A stretch of DNA of 8,997 bases from CAINVV01 sp036508555 (GTDB lineage: Bacteria; Bacteroidota; Bacteroidia; Bacteroidales; Prolixibacteraceae), in the NCBI GenBank assembly GCA_036508555.1, contig DATCHD010000080.1, positions 1 through 8,997 on the forward strand, written 5' to 3'. The translations under genes and the position numbers were made by a program. The stretch's first letter is position 1. Each line of letters starts with the position of its first letter. The notes beneath the pieces were generated by a model. The model saw only the letters and a program-made list of their open reading frames with translations. It was not told the origin of the DNA and searched no databases. Of this stretch, positions 4,699 to 8,997 are shown piece by piece.

Positions 4699-7041
4699 CG
4701 TATAGGTAACCGAAGGAATACAGGGTAACAAATAGGTGTAAACAGGAATATTAAAATTGAAATGAGCATTCACCGGATTGTGTCTGTTGTAGGCATTAAA
4801 GATATCGAAGCTTATACCATGTTCGCCCAAACGATTCGTCTTCTTGTAATGAATTCCTAAATCGAGCCGGTGGTAAGCCGGAAGCCTGCAATTGTTTCTC
4901 GATTGCATATAACCTATTTCATCACCCCAATTAGTATCAAAACTCCACAACCTCAATGCAGGTGCATATCTTTCAACCGGCAAGGTAACCGGATACCCGG
5001 AGCCAAAAAACCACATTGCCGATATATCCCATCTTGGGGAAATTTGATAATTTACCGAAATATTCAAATCGTGCCGGCGATCAAATTTAAATGGGAATGA
5101 TTGTCCATTATTGATCTCAGAATAGATACGATCGGCTGATGATAAGGTATAATGAAAACTCCCTTTCCAGCGTCCTTGTTGTTTATCAACAGAGAGTTCT
5201 ATTCCTTTGGAGATTCCATGCCCCTGTGCTGTTTTATCATACCAGGGAGCAAGGTCAGTAATTAATGACATGCCATCGCGGATATCGGTCGTATGTGTGA
5301 GCCACTTATGATACATTTCTACCGAAAAGAGGAGCTTTTTCTCCCAATCCCAGCCAAATCCGATATTGATCTGGTCCGATTTCAGAGGCAGCAATCCATT
5401 TGTAGCAGGCACCCACAAATCGGTAGGCATACTTATCCCGGTGCTACTTAACAGGTGCATGTATTGTACCATCCGCGAATATCCGGCTTTAAGTATGAGA
5501 CTGGGACTAACTGTGTAATTTGCCGAAAGCCGGGGTTCCAGATTAAACCACCGATGACTTTCCGACCAGAATCCGCTTAACCGTAATCCGGCGTTAATGA
5601 TCAGGTTCTCAGTGGCCTTTATCTCATCTTCAACATAGCTAAAAGGTTCGCTGGCACCAATGATACGATTCGTGTAGGATGTATCTATCTTTTCATTGAT
5701 CTCCTGGTTATCTGCCAGATAATGATTCTCTCCGGGTTGAAAAGTGTGGAAGGTACTGCCTGCTCCAAAGGTTAGGTTCTGTTTATTGGATAAAGCGTAG
5801 TTAAAATCGGTTTTTACCATGATATCGGAGATATTCGACCGATAGCTGGCAACCATTCTATTCTCCGATTGATTGTGCGAAGCGGTATCTTTTTTAATAT
5901 TCACGTAATTGTTATCACTGAAATAATTATAGTTGCTGTAAGAGAGGGTTGTATTGACAAACAGGCGGGTCCCATTTGTGTGGTTCCAGCGAAAAGAGCC
6001 AATCAGGTTGCCCCATCCCGAGGTTTCGTTGCTCGATTCGGTGGACATACTAGATTTTCCGGTCATAACCGAGCTCTCATTTTTATTTTGAATATTGTCT
6101 TTCCCTTTGTAAATACTCAGATAGATTTTGTCTTTCTGCGTGAAAGTGTGGGCTATTCGGGCATTTAAATCATAGAAGTAGTAGTCGGGAAAATCTTTCG
6201 CGAGAATTTTCAAACTTTTCAGAGAGTTGGAATAGAGATCGAAATAGGATCTGCGTCCGGAAATCAAGAAAGTAGTTTTATCGTTGAACAAGGGGCCTTC
6301 AAGTGTAAACCTTGAAGAGATAAACCCAAGTGAGAACTCCCCTTTGACCGACTTATTATTTCCATCAAGACTGCGTACATCCACTACCGAGGATGCCCGA
6401 CCCCCATACCGGGCAGGGAAACACCCTTTTATTAATTTTATATCTTTAACTGCACTGCTGTTGAAAGCGCTGAAGAATCCATAGAGATGGCTCACATTGT
6501 AGATCGGCACCTCATCCAACATAAATAGGTTTTCCCCACCACCCCCTCCTCGGACAAAAATACCTGCAGAACCTTCGACACCCCCTTTGATCCCGGCCTG
6601 ACTTTGAATCGACTTAAGCAGGTCGGGTTCGCCCAAGGCAGGAAGAGAGGTGAGTTGTTTTACTGATATATTGGTGAATCCCAGTCGGTTGTTAACACTA
6701 TTGTCGTATTTAGAAGAGACCACAACCACTTCATTCAGTTCCTTCACTGAACGCACGCTGAAGTTTACAAGTGTATCCCTTGTCAAGGTTAACTCTTTTA
6801 TTTCCGAGGTATTGCCAAAATAGATCGCTTGCACAGCCACCTTCTCACCAACATTTCTAAGGGTATAAAATCCATAATTGTTGGTTTGAACCGCATTTTT
6901 ACCAATATTGTCTACCACATTGGCCCCAATTACCCGCTCACCCGTCATTAAATCCTCAACATAACCGGAAATATTATGTGTTTGTGAAAAAGCAAGTTGA
7001 AAGGTTATGAGGAATAAAAACGAAAAAATATATTTTACCAT
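4687..7041 (-). CDS. TonB-dependent outer-membrane receptor with carboxypeptidase-regulatory-like domain
   Basis: The 784-aa protein starts with a Sec signal peptide (MVKYIFSFLFLITFQLAFSQ). A carboxypeptidase-D-regulatory-like beta domain follows at about residues 23-100 (ISGYVEDLMTGERVIGANVV, GFYTLRN). The plug is at about 120-225 (LPALGEPDLLKSIQSQAGI, GIFVRGGGGGENLFMLDEVP, FPARYGGRASSVVDV). A beta-barrel then runs to the C-terminal Phe. This is the usual form of the Bacteroidota receptors encoded next to DUF4249 lipoproteins; it imports a substrate through the outer membrane with TonB energy. The substrate is not evident; no SusD partner is present, so it is not a classical glycan SusC/D pair. 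I chose the ATG at 7041; a TTG four codons upstream is possible but would only lengthen the signal peptide. It lies 21 bases after the DUF4249 gene and ends the operon. Confidence 0.92.
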   Translation of the reverse strand: MVKYIFSFLFLITFQLAFSQTHNISGYVEDLMTGERVIGANVVDNIGKNAVQTNNYGFYTLRNVGEKVAVQAIYFGNTSEIKELTLTRDTLVNFSVRSVKELNEVVVVSSKYDNSVNNRLGFTNISVKQLTSLPALGEPDLLKSIQSQAGIKGGVEGSAGIFVRGGGGGENLFMLDEVPIYNVSHLYGFFSAFNSSAVKDIKLIKGCFPARYGGRASSVVDVRSLDGNNKSVKGEFSLGFISSRFTLEGPLFNDKTTFLISGRRSYFDLYSNSLKSLKILAKDFPDYYFYDLNARIAHTFTQKDKIYLSIYKGKDNIQNKNESSVMTGKSSMSTESSNETSGWGNLIGSFRWNHTNGTRLFVNTTLSYSNYNYFSDNNYVNIKKDTASHNQSENRMVASYRSNISDIMVKTDFNYALSNKQNLTFGAGSTFHTFQPGENHYLADNQEINEKIDTSYTNRIIGASEPFSYVEDEIKATENLIINAGLRLSGFWSESHRWFNLEPRLSANYTVSPSLILKAGYSRMVQYMHLLSSTGISMPTDLWVPATNGLLPLKSDQINIGFGWDWEKKLLFSVEMYHKWLTHTTDIRDGMSLITDLAPWYDKTAQGHGISKGIELSVDKQQGRWKGSFHYTLSSADRIYSEINNGQSFPFKFDRRHDLNISVNYQISPRWDISAMWFFGSGYPVTLPVERYAPALRLWSFDTNWGDEIGYMQSRNNCRLPAYHRLDLGIHYKKTNRLGEHGISFDIFNAYNRHNPVNAHFNFNIPVYTYLLPCIPSVTYTLKF

Positions 7042-7062
7042 CTCTTTGTTCAAATGATCCTT

Positions 7063-8010
7063 TTAGTTGTTAAACACCAATGAATCGCACGAAACAGCTG
7101 CCCCGGCAAAAATTCCGTACCCCCCGGTAATGTTGGAGAAAACCTGCACTGGTTCGGAAAGCGGCTTTCCATGTTTGGCACTGTATAGATTGAGCGTCCG
7201 GATATATTTAAAATAGTTTTCAGAAATTGAGTAGAGATGGAAATAAATAACACTCCTTGGTCCATCGCCGGAACGAGCGGGATTTCTCCAAATTGTTAAG
7301 TTCAAACTGTATGTCTTACCATTAATTACTTTATCTGAAAAGACTACCCCAGCTAAATTTCCACCCGCTATTGATCCATCACTCAAGTATTCTTCTACGA
7401 CCGGATCTTTACATGTAAATCTCTCAGAGATTATTGGCGTTATTTGATCACCATACTTATAAAATACCTCAACGAGATAATAGTTAGTTTCATTTAAAGG
7501 ATCAGCAAATTTGATATTACATTTCAGAGCATCCTGATTATAGGGAGCAAGCCGAATCGCAGCAGCATCGACCTTTTCAATTTTGACCGGATTGGGTAGA
7601 ATTGCTGTGGCGGATACATCCGGCAATCCGGGAATCTTTGCAACAATCCTATATTCTTTCCCCGGTAACGGTTTGACCTTTTTTGAATAATAATTGCCAG
7701 ATGGATAAAATAGTCCCCAATTAATACCTTTAAAATCATGTTGTAACGAGTCGATTAGGAGACCATTTTGATATATGTAGACTTTAGCGTTGTCAAGATT
7801 TTGTACAACAAGACCATCGCTATCACTGATATAAATGCTTTTACCGACATATACACGTATAAGACTATCGCTATTGATTAAGCCATTGAGTACAATCTTC
7901 CGGCCCGTGTCCGGCAGGCTGATTTGTTCAGGCTGACAAGCGGTTTGCAACAACAGATATATTGCAAAAAGCAGGAAATAAATTGGGTTTTTGAACGGTG
8001 AGAATTGCAT
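7063..8010 (-). CDS. DUF4249 family lipoprotein
   Basis: The 315-aa protein has a lipoprotein signal peptide, with the lipid-anchor Cys at residue 25 (LLLQTAC). The mature part begins with the DUF4249 layout: a short linker, IVLNGLINSDSLIRVYVGKS near residues 39-58, then a beta-rich domain with VYIYQNGLLIDSL and PLPGKEYRIVAKIPGLPDV. DUF4249 proteins are outer-membrane lipoproteins of Bacteroidota almost always encoded beside a TonB-dependent receptor; their exact role is unknown but is taken to be accessory to substrate capture. Here it directly precedes the receptor (21 bases to the ATG) and follows a small lipoprotein gene by 18 bases, so the three are probably one transcript. The residues after the Cys (QPEQ) only weakly resemble the surface-export signal of this phylum. 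Confidence 0.88.
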   Translation of the reverse strand: MQFSPFKNPIYFLLFAIYLLLQTACQPEQISLPDTGRKIVLNGLINSDSLIRVYVGKSIYISDSDGLVVQNLDNAKVYIYQNGLLIDSLQHDFKGINWGLFYPSGNYYSKKVKPLPGKEYRIVAKIPGLPDVSATAILPNPVKIEKVDAAAIRLAPYNQDALKCNIKFADPLNETNYYLVEVFYKYGDQITPIISERFTCKDPVVEEYLSDGSIAGGNLAGVVFSDKVINGKTYSLNLTIWRNPARSGDGPRSVIYFHLYSISENYFKYIRTLNLYSAKHGKPLSEPVQVFSNITGGYGIFAGAAVSCDSLVFNN

Positions 8011-8028
8011 AAATAATAAAAGCCTGTA

Positions 8029-8493
8029 TTATTTTTTGATAATTCCAAAGCTAACGTTACTCAAACCCCCATAGATCGTTTGGATATAGGGTAAAGGAAT
8101 AATCGTACCATTTATATTCCCCTTGTAATTTTCAGGAATTGTATATGGAATACAATAGATTATTTTCCCTGAACTGTCAATCAAATCAAACTTCTTAAGA
8201 ACATAACGCCCGACTTCCAAAGAGATGTATTCTGAGACAATACTTTGATGTGTCGTTCTGGACTTATCAATTTTCAGTGTGACTGAATGACTGAAAATGG
8301 TGGAATCATTGATGTTCGACATATCTTTAAATTCGTCATAATGAATTAGCAGGGCATCGACTGTCTTATATGCAATTGAATCAGATGTTTTTGCAAATAT
8401 TGTATCGAACTGAATTTTTACAATCTCCTTCTCTTTTTTACAGGAGGCAGACAGGCACAAAATAATCAACAACAGGGAAAGTGGATTTTTCAT
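8029..8493 (-). CDS. small lipoprotein of unknown function (first gene of the receptor operon)
   Basis: The 154-aa protein has a clear lipoprotein signal peptide, MKNPLSLLLIILCLSASC, with the Cys at residue 18. A charged start (KKEKE) to the mature chain follows, as is common in Bacteroidota lipoproteins. The remainder is rich in beta-forming stretches (HSVTLKIDKS, EYISLEVGRYVLKKFDLID, KIIYCIPYTIP) and looks like a small beta-sandwich. I recognise no family. It is encoded 18 bases before the DUF4249 gene and is probably co-transcribed with it and the receptor. Inference: a further outer-membrane accessory of the same uptake or surface system. The leader of the operon (8494-8600) is strongly AT-rich without a convincing promoter match. 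Confidence 0.75.
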   Translation of the reverse strand: MKNPLSLLLIILCLSASCKKEKEIVKIQFDTIFAKTSDSIAYKTVDALLIHYDEFKDMSNINDSTIFSHSVTLKIDKSRTTHQSIVSEYISLEVGRYVLKKFDLIDSSGKIIYCIPYTIPENYKGNINGTIIPLPYIQTIYGGLSNVSFGIIKK

Positions 8494-8691
8494 AATATCT
8501 TAATTTAGAAATTCAATTTTTTAATTACAATTCTCATTATTAGTAATCTATACAAAACAATCTGTTTGTTAAATTAGGTCTGTTAAAAATACAATTTTAT
8601 AATTCAAATCCCTCTGTTCTTATATCCACAATATTTCAAGAAATAGATTTAATTGTCTAAAAAATGAGTCCGTCCTAACAAGTCCTTTTCT
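8494..8691 (-). promoter_or_regulatory. AT-rich leader of the lipoprotein-DUF4249-receptor operon
   Basis: About 200 gene-free bases upstream of the first lipoprotein gene. The composition suggests that the operon promoter lies here. I find only partial matches to the Bacteroidota -33/-7 boxes and cannot place it. No sigma/anti-sigma genes or operator-like palindromes are seen. Confidence 0.35.
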
Positions 8692-8784
8692 GCCACAAAG
8701 ACACCAAGACACTAAGGTTCACTAAGAATTATAGTGCTGATATTTAAATCTTTGTGAAACTTAGTGATTTAGTGACTTAGTGGC
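8692..8784. repeat. long imperfect hairpin built of CAC(A/T)AAG-type units
   Basis: The arms at 8692-8726 and 8750-8784 are 35 bases each. The reverse complement of the right arm matches the left at 28 of 35 positions; the loop is 23 bases. Each arm is itself made of four related units of eight to ten bases (CACAAAGA, CACCAAGA, CACTAAGGTT, CACTAAG on the left). Similar CACAAAG-type palindromes occur dispersed in intergenic DNA of many environmental bacteria, as repeat elements of unclear origin. It sits between the end of the GNAT gene and the start of the lipoprotein operon and could slow or end transcription from the GNAT gene. Confidence 0.8.
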
Positions 8785-8843
8785 CTTCTTTATTTTTTTG
8801 CTTTTCGGAGTGGACTCATCCTTTATCCTTTTTCATCACACCT

Positions 8844-8997
8844 TCATTCAACGATCAACTCCAAATACGGATAAACCGGATCCGTAAACCCGAACTTCCG
8901 GTAGAGGGGTTCTCCGTCTTTAGAACAGTGCAAGGCAACCTTGCTAACCCCCATTGATTTGGCTTCTGTAAGCAACTGACTCAGTATCAGTGAAGAG
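8844..8997 (-). CDS. GNAT family N-acetyltransferase, C-terminal part (partial)
   Basis: Only the last 50 residues are in the window, read from 8996 down to a TGA at 8844-8846. The sequence fits the end of a GNAT (Gcn5-related) acetyltransferase: a helix LILSQLLTEAKSMGVSKVAL, then HCSKDGEPLYRKFGF, where the S-x-D-G-x-P-L-Y-x-K-F-G-F motif is the typical beta-turn before the final strand, and YLELIV at the end. These enzymes move an acetyl group from acetyl-CoA to an amine; the substrate cannot be told. The start and the acetyl-CoA-binding loop lie outside the window. The hairpin element lies downstream of its stop. Confidence 0.85.
   Translation of the reverse strand, partial: SSLILSQLLTEAKSMGVSKVALHCSKDGEPLYRKFGFTDPVYPYLELIVE

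Overview
The window looks like chromosomal DNA from a member of the Bacteroidota, probably an environmental Bacteroidales-like lineage. The evidence is a fimbrillin-like/FISUMP surface protein, a TonB-dependent receptor paired with a DUF4249 lipoprotein, two lipoprotein signal peptides, AT-rich leaders without clear Shine-Dalgarno sites, and moderate GC. No rRNA, tRNA, CRISPR array or intact insertion sequence was seen.

Layout. (1) 1-1301 (+): the 3' part of a secreted Mfa-like fimbrillin protein with a C-terminal FISUMP domain. (2) 1386-2744: small genes. These are an unknown 78-aa protein with a hairpin terminator, a 61-aa CsbD-like protein, and a 101-aa basic protein ending in an SSB-like acidic tip (DDLPF). 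Head-to-head with the last is a frameshifted, inverted, decayed copy of the same gene (1985-2259, minus), which is easily missed because no frame stays open. (3) 3071-4124 (+): an overlapping pair made of a YspA-type SLOG/DUF2493 nucleotide-binding protein and a type I phosphoribosyltransferase, closed by a strong terminator. (4) 4299-4526 (-): a C-terminal remnant of a Panacea (DUF4065/SocA-like) domain protein. (5) 8493-4687 (-): an apparent operon of a small unknown lipoprotein, a DUF4249 lipoprotein and a TonB-dependent receptor with an N-terminal carboxypeptidase-regulatory-like domain, probably one outer-membrane uptake or surface system. (6) 8692-8784: a long imperfect hairpin built of CAC(A/T)AAG-type units. 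(7) 8844-8997 (-): the C-terminus of a GNAT acetyltransferase running off the window.

The ends of the window (surface protein, TonB uptake operon, GNAT) look like ordinary Bacteroidota genes. The middle (about 1.3-4.6 kb) looks like accessory DNA: short genes, a decayed duplicate, a domain fragment, and a SLOG-PRTase pair suggesting nucleotide-related chemistry or sensing. The most interesting points are the SLOG-PRTase pair, the SSB-tailed small protein with its inverted pseudogene, and the CACAAAG hairpin. None is proven to be a new system from sequence alone.
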